NCBI GenBank assembly: GCA_032718565.1
Contig: JAVGVS010000667.1
Span: forward strand, 62,001 to 126,000
Direction of reading: 5' to 3'
DNA length: 64,000 bases
From: Distichodus sexfasciatus
Taxonomy: Eukaryota > Chordata > Actinopteri > Characiformes > Distichodontidae
Shown piece by piece: positions 34,186 to 46,560 of the stretch. Position 1 is the stretch's first letter. Each line of letters begins with the position of its first letter. A program made the translations under genes and the position numbers. The notes under the pieces were generated by a model. It was not told the origin of the DNA and ran no database searches. It worked only from the letters and a program-made list of their open reading frames with translations.

Positions 34186-34356
34186 ACCCCACGCTAACCA
34201 GGCCTCCTCAAGCTGTGGTGGTCTTTAGGGGTAACAGAGGGGGTCCAGTGACACACCAGCTTGCAAAGGTACATTGGAAACACTCTCAAAATGCATTTTT
34301 TCTCTTTTTGTTTCGTGATACAATTCACTCACATGCATATAAGGCCACATACTATT

Positions 34357-34703
34357 GGGGTGGGTGGGGGGAATAATAAAAATAAAATGAATTTTAAAAA
34401 TGAAATGAAAATGTGTGGGTGTGTTTCATTCCAGAATAGCTGACTGGATGTGTGACAAAAAACTGTAAAACAAACAAAAAAATGTTGATGTTATTTCCCA
34501 AATGACTAGAAGATGGCGCTAACGTTGAAGGAGAAAATAAAGAAGAAAAAGAAGAAGAGGAGAAAGAAGAAGAAGAAAAGAGGATTCCGTTCCCTGATAG
34601 GTTCTGAAAGGCAGACGCCACAGTTCCGTTATTGCCATTTCTAGCAAGTCCAAAATGGCGGAGTGAAAATAAACGCACGGCTCGTTTTAATGGGAGCAGC
34701 TAC
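34357..34703 (+). promoter_or_regulatory. u2surp: u2surp promoter and non-coding exon 1
   Basis: GC-moderate, TATA-less block with two YY1-like motifs (AAGATGGCGCTAACG, CAAAATGGCGGAG). It ends in a good splice donor (TAC followed by GTAAGT, 34704). The acceptor TTTTCAG at 35941-35947 joins it to the exon carrying the start codon. The transcription start is inferred. Confidence 0.65.
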
Positions 34704-35958
34704 GTAAGTCTGGTTGTTGTTTCTAAGCGTTTTATGTGCAGAAATAGGCACCATTTGCAACTTTGCTCATCTTTTATTCTCAGGATTTTCTAGATTGTTC
34801 GCGTAAACCTGCAGGCGGCTTGATAACTTCTCATGTAGCTGGCTAGTTTCACTGCTTTAGCTCGCTTGCTATAGTACGCTCAGCGGTAGGGTTTGTATCA
34901 AATGGGGCCTTAATTTCTACGTAGTGCACGTCAAACAGAGAGACACCTCATTTACGTCTAAGGGAAGGTGCTCTTCTTGTGATTTGTCGTGCACAACGTT
35001 TTAAAAACACTTTTACTTGACTATTCTTTATTGCAAAAAGTAGTGCACGATACGTCACATAGGGAATCGCTTGCAGAAAAAAAAAAAAAAAAATCAGGCG
35101 GTATGAAGTGCACTACATAGTAAGTAGGGTACTAAGTGAGACGCCCCTAAGCACAACAGCTTGCTAGCTAGCCTCAGGTATCAAGCAGCTACGTTAATGA
35201 TAGAAGTTGCGCAAATACTCGTTATATTTGTGCCTTTTTTAGAAGCTTTAGGCACTCACTTCCAGCCATGAAATGCCCAAAATCTGGTGAAAATTTGACG
35301 TTTATGCATAAATGGAAATACGGGCTAATATGAGCTGCTCCAGCTTCTTTTAGCAACTGGGAATTTGTGGCCAAAGGGAGATTTTCTTGGCCAGTTTTAA
35401 CTTCATTTCTTGGCGTGTTTATCTCTGTAGAAGAGTTTTTGGGGGGGATTTTCAACCTCTAAAGCATCACATATGTGGCTTAAGGTAGGTGTTTTCCTCT
35501 TAATGGTAGCAGTGTGTGAAATTTGGATTTGGCACGAATTTGCTGTAAAATTGACAAAAGTTAGAATCGAATTTTCTTTTAGTTTGTTGGTGGTGTTCTG
35601 TTAACCTGTAGAAACAACACGTAGCTGAGCTGAAGCTTCATCCCACCCATTCTAAAATGAATTTCCAGCAGTTATTATTTCAAAGTATGTCTTTATGTAC
35701 GAGTCTTCCTAATGCTTTTATTTTGTGAACTTTGCCTGTCATCCCTTCTATCAGACAGGCTTCTCTTCTTGAGCGGCTACACGGCTGTACTTCCACATGT
35801 TTCATTTCAGTTGGTCTTCAATGACTCTGCATTTGCTCAAATTTGACTATTTCTCCTCAAGCACGTTGTGATGACGTTTCTGGAACGAAGGCGACGGTAG
35901 AAGTCATTCTGCGTTCTGGGAATCCTAACTTCTGCTCTCCTTTTCAGTGACGCTCAAC

Positions 35959-38900
35959 ATGGCGGACAAAAAAGGGAAATCCACAGTGGTGAAGAGGGTT
36001 CTGACCAAGAGGGAGCAGGAGGAGCTTAAGAAGAAGGTATGTGACTCACATTAACACTGACCAGCGTGTTAGAAGAGAGTTCGCTCGTTACTATGAGGCG
36101 TCCTGGAGCAGTTGGTAGCGCAAGGGTTAGGGAGCTGGCCCTGCGATCGGAAGGTTGCAGGTTCAAATCACGGAACCAACTGAAGCTCCTTCGTATATGG
36201 GTCAAATGAAGAGATCACTGAAGATCTCGCTTCATCTAAGACGTCTAAGCCGGGTTGTAATTTTTAATGCAGAAGTCATGTTGGTTTGATTTGAACTCAC
36301 CTCGAAGGTGGATTGAGTGTTGGTACCAATGGAGCGATCTGTTCCAACAGATTACTGGTTTGTGCTACTTGTGAACGAAAGACTCATTCCTTTCTGAGCC
36401 AGGTTTGCCTGCTGTTGTTTTGTAACGTTCCGTAGGAGGAAGAGAAGGCGGCCGAAGTGTTCGAGGAGTTCTTGGCGTCCTTCGACGGCAGTGAGAAGAG
36501 CGGCGTGAAGACGTTTGTGCGAGGCGGAATCGTAAACGCCACTAAAGGTGACGTCTCTCCCAAAGCTTGTGTTTAATCAGCTGGAAAGGAGAGTCTGGTT
36601 GAAGATTTTTATTTACTTACTGATATATACTGTATCTATTTTTTTTTTAACCTGAACAGAGGAAGAGGCCGCGGAGGTGAAGAAGAGTAAACTCTACCGA
36701 CCATCCACGAAATTCACACCCGTACCTCAGAATGTTTCGCCTTCCATACCCGCAGAGTTTAAGAAATCAGTGAGTGTGTCTGGCTTTGACTGACCGCACC
36801 CGAGTACTTGGAAGCGCTGTGACTCTTACCTGGCGGTCGTGTCTTTTCCCTCGCAGGCTGCTAAAAAGAGAACCGAGGAGAAGAAGAAGAGCAACCTGGA
36901 GCTGTTTAAAGAGGAGCTTAAACAGTACGTTTGACCTTCTTGCTGCTTTGACGTTAACATTAACTCGACAGCGGGACCCACTCTTCTGCTGTTCTACAGG
37001 ATACAGGAGGAGAGAGAGGAGCGCCACAAACGGAAGAAGAACGATCCCGGAGGAGTTTACCCCGATCTCGACCTGCCTCTGACCCGCCGCTCCAGTGAGA
37101 CGTGTTAACCGACTCTACGTGCTTTTGTTTCTCTCTTAGTGACCAAAATTTCACTCCGTCCTTTTTCCTTGCGGTCTAGTTTTTGACGACGACCCCACAG
37201 TGCCAACCACCACCAACCTCTACATCGGCTGCATCAATCCTAAGGTACAGTTCTGTAGTAACTTGACAGTGATGCGTTTTACAGAGGATAAAAGTAGGAG
37301 TTGAACGACCGGCTTTGCAGATGACCGAGGAGATGCTGTGTAAAGAGTTTGGGAAGTACGGCCCACTGGCCAGCGTGAAGATCATGTGGCCTCGGACCGA
37401 GGAGGAGAGGACCAGAGTCACCAACCGAGGCTTTGTGGCCTTCATGACGCGCAAAGACGCAGAGAGAGCTCTAGCTGCTTTAGACGGTGAGATCCTTTTG
37501 TGTTGCAGATCGCAGTTTTAATTGCATCGTCAGTAGTGCCGGACGGTGGTATTGATGGATGAACGGAGAGACGCACAGAGGGATAAATGAATAAAAATAA
37601 AGGCCCTTGATAAACATTTTACGTCCTACTTTTTTGTCAACAAAAATAAACTGAGACGACTGGTTAAACAGACCACACCCCCCTCCCTCCTCCTCCTCAT
37701 CACTCCCTCCGTCCCCCCAGGTAAAGTGGTGATGGGTTTCGAGATGAAGCTGGGCTGGGGCAAAGCGGTTCGACTCCCGCCCCAGCCCCTGTACACCCCC
37801 ATCGGGGTGCTGAAGACCACGGCGCCCCCTCCGCCCTCCGGCCTGCCCTTCAACGCCCAGCCTCGCGACCGCTTCCGCAACGACTTCACTAAACCGCGCC
37901 CCCGCTCGCAGGACGACTTCTACAAGGTACGAGAAGCCCTCGCCCTACCACACGTTGGGGGACGCTTGTGTTGTTCTAGAATGATCATTTTCCCGCTGAG
38001 ATTTTCAGAGGCTTATGGTAGGTTTATAGAGTACGGCACGGGCGATCCGACCTCAAATCAGCATCACTATTCATCATTAATTGAATGTTTTACTTTAGTT
38101 ATGATTAGTAAACTATTATTATTGTTCTTTCTTTTAATTTTCGAGATAAAATTTTCTATTAAGTGTGAAACTGAGTTGAGGTCATATCTCCCAGCCCTAG
38201 TTCAGAGCATATTTTAAAGTGTTTATTCAAGTTTAATTTATTTTAACTTTTATGTTAAAAAAATCTCTGAAAGCCGGACTACGTGGTCATGTGGAGCTTT
38301 CGCTCTTTCTGACCGTCCCTTTTAATAGCCGATCGATTGCTAATTAGCTGTAAAAAGCACGTGCCTTGTTTTTGCTGAGGATGTGTTGTGTTACTGTGCT
38401 GCGTATCTCTTGTGTATAAAGCATAAACTCACATTATTGTTTGTATCTTCATCACGTGGTTTGACGTCACGAACAGACTCTGTACGACGCCATAGTGACA
38501 GTGGTTATCCCATCAGAAAGGTACACGCTCTCTTATCCATCTAACATTTACAGTATGACTCAAAAAAATAAACAAGAAACACACACACCTGGTAGGTCGA
38601 GACCCCACAGTAAGGCACACACACACACACCTAAACTCACTCCTGTCTGACCCTCTGGGGATGGATATGAAAATTGACACACTCGCCAGAAAAGTCTTCT
38701 CTCTATTGCTGTGGACCACGATGCTTAGCTTCTCTTCAGATGTAGTCGGGCGGCCAATCTAGTCTTGATGAATTAAGTCTGGATTGATTTAACTGTTCAT
38801 GTTTGTCCGTGTCGTTTGGAAGGTTTACGAGCGGAACATGGCAATAAAAAGAAAAGTTAAACGAACGAAAGAAAGAAAAAATCCAGACGCCAGACTTGGA

Positions 38901-41057
38901 TCGAGATCGACGCACTACATTTGAGGAAGAAACAGTTTTTGTGGGAGTTTCATTTTGCCCAGAGCTGTTCTTTAATCATTTGTAAGAGTAGAGGAAGAAG
39001 AGACAAATCACACACACACAAAATACGAACATGATTCCTAGGTTTACTGTTTGATGGAAATAAGGGTCTCAAAAATAACATTTATTTTCACAACACTGAC
39101 GATTTTCCCATTTACTCCAGACACGTCTGATGGAATTGGTCAAATTAGAATCATTTAAATCATTTCTTCCTGTAATAATTCCACGTTTGAGACCAAATTT
39201 CCTATTTTATGTGTAGCCTGGTATCATACAAGTAGAGGTCAGAGATGAGGATTAAATTGCTGAGGTTTTGTATTTAACATGACGTAGGGCTGTGTGATGC
39301 GACCAAAATCTCATCCTGATGACCATATCTTCCTTAATATGGCACATTTTCTGTAAATTCAGTGGACCTTTCGCAAGCACAATCTCCTTGCTGTGCGCGC
39401 TCAACTCTGCCTGCGCGGGTGCTCATACGGAACGCCGAAAGGGGCCGCGATTGGCCTGTATTTTTACGCTAATGACAGTGAAACAGCAGTTCATCTTGCG
39501 CTGCTCTAATGTACTGGAGCTTTTTACGCAGCTGAAAACTGCTCCGGTGACTTGTGGTCAAACGGCACTTATTACGCTCCAGTAAGGTGCCTTTAAGGCG
39601 AATTGTGGCACCTTTGGGTTCCATAGATCTGAGCGCGAGAGCGCGGAGTGTTTGGAGCGCGAGTGTAGGCAGAGTTGAGTGCACACATGGCAGATTTTGC
39701 TTGTGAAAGTTCCACTCAGAAATAAGGCACAAATATAACCCCTAGTATTCTACCTCCCCGTGGTGCCCCGGTCACTACCGCAACCCCTCGTCCAAACCCT
39801 GAAAATATATTCCCGTAAACGCTTTATTTTACGACCAGATGAACTGGTCTAATATCAAACGATGGGTTAAGTTTCGTCACCTGATATCTTTTGTGGTATC
39901 GCACAGCCCGAACATGATGTTCTGAGCATGACCTGCTTTCTCGTACTATAAAATGGTTTAAACGTGGTCTTCAGAGATGTCTGGAGTGATTGTGAAAATC
40001 TTCAGGAAGGAGAAAGGCAGTGCTTATAAATATGCATTAATATCCCTGTGAAAGATTACACTTGTGTGATCCGAGAGAAAGATTCAAACGATTGAGCTTC
40101 AGCGCTCAGAGAATAAAGCTTAAAAACTGCCCAGTGGAAGGTCTCCAGAACCTGCACGTGTTGCCAATGCGAAAAGTTCCGGATTTCGTCAGATGCAGGA
40201 AGATTATAGCTTCACATACTCGACTCTGCCCCCATGAATTTGCCCCCACGCTCGCCCACGACTCTGCCCCCACCCTAGCGGCCCGCTTGCGCCCACGACG
40301 CTCGCGCACATGACTGCCCCCACGCTCGCGCATATGAATTTGCCCCCATGCTCGCGCACATGAGTCCTGAGACACATCTTGCATTGGGCAGTTTATTAAG
40401 GAGTGGAAATTGGTGCTCGGACAGGTCCAGTCCTGCAGAGTTTACTTCCAGCTTGTTTACGCGCACCTCGGCTCGGGATCTAAACTCTGCACGGCTCCGT
40501 GTCTCGAATCGCATCCTACTCCCTACTCAGTGTCCAACAAACCAGGCTTTCTCACACTAAGTAGTGCACCAAGGGAGTGGTGACCCAGTTGAGATGCAGG
40601 AAGAAGAGTTTGAGGGAGCTAGAGTTAGAGGAGGGGGACAGATGTGACACGACCAAAGAGGACTGGGTTAAAGGGGAGGAGGAGGAAGAGGAGGAGGAGG
40701 AGGAGGAAGTCACACTGGTTCATGCTCTCATCCCTCTTGTCTTTTTGTGGGCTAGGAGCCTACTGTGCCTCATCCATAGGATGATAGAGTTTGTGGTGAG
40801 GGAAGGACCCATGTTCGAGGCCATTATCATGAGCAGAGAGAAGAACAACCCCGAGTACAGGTGAGCGGCGGTCCGGCGTCGTCGCCACGCTGAAGTAAAT
40901 CGGCGACGACGATGCCGTTTATTGCGGGACGAAGTGTGTGGTGTTTGAGCACTGAGGTGTTTGTGCTGTTTTTCAGGTTTCTGTTTGACAATAAGAGTCA
41001 GGAGCACGTGTACTACAGGTGGAAACTCTTCTCCATACTACAGGTGAGTGTGTCTGT

Positions 41058-41092
<35 letters not shown>

Positions 41093-44000
41093 ACGTGTGA
41101 GGAAAACGAAATTAAATCCGATTTGGCGTGAAACGTGTGCTGAAGGAGAAGCTTAATCTACTTTTATACGTTGGATCTCTCGCTCTATCTCCAGGGCGAC
41201 AGTCCGAGTCAGTGGAAGACGTCTCTGTTCCGGATGTTCCGGGGCGGTTCCCTGTGGAAGCCCCCCGTTCTCCATCCGTATCTGCACGGAGACGAGGAGC
41301 AGGAGGAAGACGCCTTGCCCCTGCTGGAGGAGGAGCTGAAGAAGGGGCAGCTGAAAACCGAGTGCGTGGCTGGAGGGTTCGGTTCACGTTGATATGGAAA
41401 CGTTTGACCACGATGCTGAACGCGTACAAGGAAATATGGGAGACACCGTTACTGAAACGTGTCTCTGTGTGTGTGTGTGTCAGGCATCGGGAGCAGCTGG
41501 AGGCGTTGCTGAGGGCTTTAACTCCTCGCAGGGTGGAGATCGGCGACGCGATGCTCTTCTGTCTGGAGAAAGCGGAGGCGGCGGAGGAAGTGGTGACCTG
41601 TATCACCGAGTCTCTCTCTATCGCGCACACGCCGCTGCAGAAGAAGGTACACACACACACACATATATACACACTAGCGCAGATGAAGAGAAACTCACAC
41701 CTCCATCCAATTCACACGTGTGGTTCACACTCCAGAGGGAAGATGTTGGCGGTAACTTTCTCCTACACACACACACACACACACACACACGCTCTCACAC
41801 ACACACACACACACTCTGATGAGACTCTTGGTTTTGTTCTGCAGGTTGCGAGACTCTATCTAGTCTCTGACATTTTGTACAACTCCTGTGCCAAAGTCAC
41901 TAACGCGTCCTACTACCGAAAATAGTAAGTTCCTCTCTCTCTCTTTCACGCTCAGCAGCTCTGTCTCTCCATCTGTCTTGTGTCTCGTTCTCTCTCCATC
42001 TCTCTTTTTGTCCCTCACTCCATCTCTCCTTCTCTTTCTCCCCCTCCGTCTGTCTCCGTGTCTCCATCGGTCTGTTCCTTGCTTATTGCGCTTGCTGTGT
42101 TAATGTCAATGTAAGTGTAATGTAGTACTGTGGGTAAAAGAGCATTATGGGTGATGGTGTGTGTGTGTGTGTGTGTCTCAGCTTTGAACCGAAGCTGCCT
42201 CAGATCTTCAGCGACCTGGGCGACGCGTACAGGAACATCCAGGCCAGACTGCAGGCCGAGCAGTTCAAGGTGCGGAACACGCTCGTCCTCCAGCCGGTGC
42301 ACTCTGCTCGCTCTCTCTCTCTCTCTCTCTCTTTCCCTTTTTTATCACTCACTTCTCTCTCTCTCCTCTAGCAAAGGATCATGACCTGTTTCCGGGCGTG
42401 GGAAGACTGGGCCATTTACCCAGAATCCTTTTTGATCCAGCTGCAGAACATCTTCCTGGGTCTCATCAAGCCGGGAGAGGAGGTGGTGGAGAGGACCGAG
42501 GTTCGCGCCGGGCCGTATTCGTATTACAACGCGGTGCTAAAGCGGTGCATTGTTGGGTAACGCTGCTCTCCCGCCACTCCGCAGCCCGAGTCCCCGGACC
42601 TGGACGGCGCGCCGCTGGACGGGGTCACGCTGGACGGCGTCCCCCTGGACGGAGGCGAGATCGACGGCATGCCGCTGGACGACCTGGACGGCTCGCCGAT
42701 GCGCTGGGACCCCGCCTCCATCGACGGCGAGCCCGTGGACGACATCGACGGCGTGCCGCTCGCGCCGCAGGCCGACGACATCGACGGCATGCCGCGTGAG
42801 TCGCTTTGCCGGAGACGCGGGGATTAGAGTTTGTGGATAGAAAAAGGGGAGAGAGAGAGAGGAAGAGACGGAGACATGAAGAAAGAGAGGAGGAGGAGGA
42901 GGAGGAGGGAGGGAGAGCAGGAGGAAGGATGGAGGGAGAAAGAGGGGGTTTGTAACTTGAGTTTTACTCAAGGTGTGTTTTTCTGTGTGTGTGTGTGTGT
43001 GTAGTGGACGAGGGAGTGGACAAGTCGTTACCCAGTGTGGCCTTGTCTAAATGGGAGCGTGTGGACGATGCTGAACCTTCAGGTAACTCCACACTGACCT
43101 CTAGCAGGACCTGAGTGATACTGCACCCATCATTACCCACTACTACTGACCGGTGATGTGGTCAAGCTGTAGAGTTGTGCTGTTATAAATGTAGTGCTGT
43201 TATAAATGTAGTGCTGAGAAGGTGAGAGGTCAGACGCGTGTTCTTCCTGCGCCGCGCCGTCACGAGCCTTTACTAACTGCTGCTGCTTTCTGTGTTGTAG
43301 CCAAATCGGACTCGGGGGATGAGATGAGCACCGGGTGAGTCCAGCGACACCACCACCACCACAATCATCATCATCATCATCAACAACACCACACTGACAT
43401 GACACCAGAACTGGAAAGACATCACTACATCTCACTTCCTCCCTCTCGTTCTCTCCCTCCCTCCCTTCCTCGCTCTCTTTTATATTGATTCTCTCATTTC
43501 CTCTCTCAGGGGTGAGGTGAGGGAGCAGGAAGGAGAGAGCGACGACGACGAGGACGACGACGAGGACGAGGAGAGCAGCAGCGAGGAGGCGCTGAGCCCC
43601 AGCAGGTTCGAAGGAGCCGAGTTTAAGAGCAGCCTGCGCAGCTTCCAGATGTCGGAGAGCAAGAGGAGCCGACTGCGAGAACTCGAGGTGAGACGCGCCG
43701 AGAAAACACTCCTCCTCCTCCTCCTCCCCTCTACCGACCTCACACGATTACACCGGGGTCGGGCTGAGCGTGAGCGTGTGTGTGTGTGTGTCAGGTGAAG
43801 GTGATGAAGTTCCAGGACGAGCTGGAGTTTGGCAAGAGGCAGAGGAAAGCCAACATGAGCCTCCAGCAGCAGGTTCAACACTACAGGAACAAACTTCTGC
43901 AGAAGGTACACGCACACCTCACGTGCAGACGCAGACGCGCTGCATCTTCCAGCTGTCTAGAAGCCAAGTTAGAACCATCTCGCGCCATCTCTCCGCAGGA

Positions 44001-44461
44001 GTTCGATAAGGACAACGAGGAGAAGAAGGAGCGCGCGGCCGGCAAGCAGAAGGACAAGCCGAAGAAGGACGAGCGGCGAGAGCGAGGAGAGGACAAGAGC
44101 AGGAGCAAGGAGAGGGAGAGGGAGAAGGAACGAGAGCGGGAGAAGGAGAGGGAGAAGGAGAGAGACCGGAGCAAGAAGAGCGAAGACCGGGACGGGAGCA
44201 GGGGGAAGAGCAGAGACGGAGACAACAGGAGAGAGAGGTCTGTACACACACACACACACACGGAATTATATTAACGCGGGATTACACAATATAGATGTGT
44301 GTTTAAATAGTGTGTGTGTGTGTGTGTGTTGCAGGACGAGGTCAGGTTCCCCGCGCAAGTCCAAGCGTTCCCGCTCTCCCTCCCCACCGCGAAAATCCCG
44401 CCGCTCGGCGTCTCGCTCGCCGCACCGCTCGCACAAGAAGAGCAAGAAGAGCAAACACTGA
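35959..44461 (+). CDS. u2surp: U2 snRNP-associated SURP motif-containing protein (SR140)
   Basis: Component of the 17S U2 snRNP in pre-mRNA splicing (family knowledge). Coding exons: 35959-36036, 36436-36547, 36660-36769, 36857-36924, 37000-37094, 37180-37244, 37321-37486, 37721-37926, 38477-38520, 40756-40860, 40977-41043, 41195-41361, 41484-41646, 41845-41924, 42182-42269, 42372-42500, 42585-42795, 43005-43082, 43301-43334, 43510-43687, 43795-43905, 43999-44237 and 44335-44461. All are GT-AG and in phase, giving 906 residues (human 1029). Order: FVRGG region, RRM (TTNLYIGCINPK; GFVAFMTRKDAERAL), SURP (HRMIEFVVREGPMFEA), CID (GDAMLFCLEKAEAAEEVV; ARLYLVSDILYNS; RAWEDWAIYPESFL), LDG repeats, acidic tract, cwf21 motif (VKVMKFQDELEFGK) and an RS tail ending HRSHKKSKKSKH. 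The N-terminus is about 85 residues shorter than human. No frame defect. Confidence 0.97.
36098..36185 (+). repeat. tRNA-derived SINE in u2surp intron
   Basis: Begins GCAGTTGGTAGCGCAAGGGT and includes GGTTGCAGGTTCAAATCACG, so both A-box and B-box-like segments are visible. Same family as 10735 and 23140. Confidence 0.7.
39470..39840. repeat. Unclassified dispersed repeat, copy 2
   Basis: Homologous to 14880-15225 in the same order (GTGACTTGTGGTCAAAC, GAAAGTTCCA, AAGGCACAAATATAAC, TAGTATTCT). It lies in the u2surp intron. Confidence 0.6.
40225..40365. repeat. GCCCCCACGCTCGCGCAC short tandem repeat
   Basis: About six or seven degenerate units of 18-24 bp containing TGCCCCCA and CTCGCG/CTCGCC, CpG-rich, in a u2surp intron. 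No function visible. Confidence 0.7.
42595..42795 (+). other. u2surp: LDG/IDG-P repeat exon of u2surp
   Basis: Encodes about ten near-tandem repeats: DLDGAP, LDGVT, LDGVP, LDGGE, IDGMP, DLDGSP, IDGEP, DIDGVP, DIDGMP. The mammalian protein has a shorter version (DLDGAPIEEELDGAP-like). The GC-rich, 15-18-nt period suggests repeat expansion. It lies between the CID and the acidic region. Confidence 0.85.
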
Positions 44462-44504
44462 GTCCTCTCACCTCGGCCGGGACATCACTCGCCTCCCATA
44501 ATGC

Positions 44505-44615
44505 TTTTGGGGCCCAAGTCCAGCCCTAAAGCATTGTGGGAGGAAAGCGACGCCCAGCCCCAAAGCGTTGTGGGAGGAAAGCGACGCCCAGCCCTAAAGC
44601 ATTGTGCTTTAGGGC
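44505..44615 (+). repeat. Short tandem repeat in the u2surp 3' UTR
   Basis: About 2.5 copies of a 45-46-bp unit (GCCCAGCCCTAAAGC..TGTGGGAGGAAAGCGAC) directly after the stop codon. The end CTAAAGCATTGTGCTTTAGG can form a small hairpin in the mRNA. Confidence 0.8.
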
Positions 44616-44984
44616 GCTGGTGTCTCTCTCCCTCCCTGCTGTCTCTTCTCTGATTTCCTCGTTCCCCACAGATCTTTCCTCTTTGGCCAGCATAGATTAT
44701 ACGCCCGCCTCCGGCGTTTTGTAAAATAGAAGTTTGAGCGTTTATTTGTGATTTAAAAGCTCTTTATTTATTTTGTTTTATTTTTAGCGCTCTTTGGAAA
44801 AAAAGCCTGAGGTTTGGATTGGTCCTCGGTCTTTTACAATGTCATAGCTCTGTTTACTGCTGGACGTCTCGCTTTAGGCTTCTTCCTCTCGCCGTCGGGC
44901 GTGTGTGTTTTTATTGATTTTTGTCTCCGTGATGGCAACTCGAGGGGTCGAGGGTCTTGCTCTGGGACCCCAGTGGTGGTAGGA

Positions 44985-45090
44985 AGGTGGGTAGGTGCTG
45001 GAGGTAGGATTCAGACCCATGACCTTTCAGTCCAGGGCGAGGATCTTAACCACTAGAGCCTGGCAGCAGCAGCAGCAGCAGCAGCACTGC
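44985..45090 (-). repeat. tRNA-like SINE fragment with CAG run
   Basis: On the minus strand it reads GGCTCTAGTGGTTAAGATCC and GGTCATGGGTCTGAATCC, a tRNA-like head. A (CAG)7-type run follows on the plus strand (45064-45085). Confidence 0.6.
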
Positions 45091-45241
45091 TCAACTCACA
45101 GCTACGTTCGTCCCTGCAGGATTTCACAGACCTTTTTGTTGCGATTGTTGCGGCTTAAAATTGCGTTGTTTTTAGTTGTTTTTGTGCATAAAGTTGCAAT
45201 TTTTTTTCCTTTTTATATAATATTTCGTTAACAGTTAATTA

Positions 45242-45247
45242 AATAAA
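45242..45247 (+). terminator. u2surp: Candidate u2surp polyadenylation signal
   Basis: AATAAA about 780 bp after the stop codon in T-rich DNA. It is the first clear AATAAA on this strand after the gene; the choice is by position only. Confidence 0.4.
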
Positions 45248-45379
45248 CGGCTCAAAGGTTTTTCTTGAGAAGCGCCGATTGGCGAAGTGGGAAAAAGTTG
45301 GGGTCAAAAATTGCAGGGTGGTCATGGATTGGCGAGGATGGGCTGAATTCACCGTTAATAATTAGCGTAACAACATCGC

Positions 45380-46560
45380 GAAATCCTGGGAGGGTCTGCT
45401 AAGCGCCGCTCCGACTCCTTATGGAGCGCGTACTTGCTGACCCGCAGCGGCGCTTTCAGGCAGCGTTCACATGTACACTCAACGGAGGGGTTTCTCATTC
45501 ACTTTGAACGGGGTGACGTCGTGCGGCGACGAAATGAATTTTGGGTGCGTGGTGGCGTCCATCAATGCCAAAACTAAATGGCGCGATAAACACCGCCAGA
45601 ATTCGCGTAAATTTCAAAATCGGCGTGCAAATGTGGCTTCGAAACTGTTAAGAATCGAGTCTTGTAGATTAGCAGTCATATTGTCATGAACTGTATTTTC
45701 CTTTAGCGAATGTCTTTTCCTCTCTCCAGCAATAAGTTAAATGTCCTCATAGCGAAAGTACATTACCGGCGGCCTTTTTTTGCTCGAGTCACGATTTCTG
45801 CAGCAGTTTGAAAAGAAGCGAGTTTGTAGCTTCTGCTCTTGAATCCTGTGGCCGATGGCTCCTGGTCTTATACAGAACTGGATTTTACAAAAAAACCAAG
45901 ATAATGGCGACAAATTATGGGTCGCTTTAAGTTATAGTTTATCTTATAATTATAATTTAATAGTTAGGTCTTACGTTTTAATAAACACACGATTAATGGC
46001 TCCTTGACCACTTGTCTATCCCCAATTCAACATAAACACAGATTAAGTCAATCACAAATTAATCACTAGATGATCCTTGCGTTTTTTCATAGTTGAGGAA
46101 ACGGAAGCTGAAAATCTGATAAATCACCTCTGTCCCAAAATACACAATGCCAAGTAGGCACTTACTTTTCAGGCGTCTAGTTACACGAATGTTAAATTTT
46201 GCCAAGGTTACATTTTTATTTAAATTTGTAAAGAAATTTATGAAAATAAAACGATATATTAAAGAAAAATTAGATTTTTGTTTGTATTTATATGTAGAGC
46301 TGCCACTATTATATGTCATTATTATAAAAGTAACTAGTAAACAGGGAAAGTTAACTACCGTGTTACATAAAAAAATGGGTTTCAACTTTTTTAGTGTCAA
46401 TGTTGCGACTGCTCGTAGCAGCATCTCTAATTTTCTGCTATATGGGGAAAAAAATCGGTATATCAGCGGAAAAATTGGTTTGACGATCCTGCTTACAAAA
46501 AAAATACGATGACCGAATCGGCCAAGAAAAATTGCAGAATCGTTGCATCCCTATTAAAAC
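45380..46560. mobile_element. Intergenic stretch with hAT-like non-autonomous remnants
   Basis: 45560-45665 shares GCGTAAATTTCA, GCAAATGTG and TTAAGAATCGAG in order with the interior of the 54362-55195 element. 46450-46560 ends in AATCGTTGCATCCCTATT, a typical teleost hAT terminal sequence. No transposase frame. No gene seen between u2surp and wdr44. Confidence 0.5.

Larger units (their letters stand above)
38521..40755 (+). other. u2surp: Longest coding-region intron of u2surp
   Basis: 2.2 kb between the codon-splitting donor AAAG|GTACAC and acceptor CTAG|GAGCC (joined ESERSLLCLIH, matching the SURP upstream region). It contains a CA patch (38580-38630), dispersed repeat copy 2 (39470-39840), a run of GCCCCCACGCTCGCGCAC-like units at 40225-40365 and a GA-rich tract at 40615-40710. 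Confidence 0.8.

Noticed and set aside
41112..41925. Open frames of 186 and 265 codons overlapping u2surp exons
   Set aside because: They run through introns and out of phase with the conserved U2SURP protein; shadow frames of a GC-rich coding region.
43480..44261. Minus-strand Ser/Leu/Arg open frames
   Set aside because: Antisense of the u2surp acidic and RS-rich exons, where repeated codons suppress stops.
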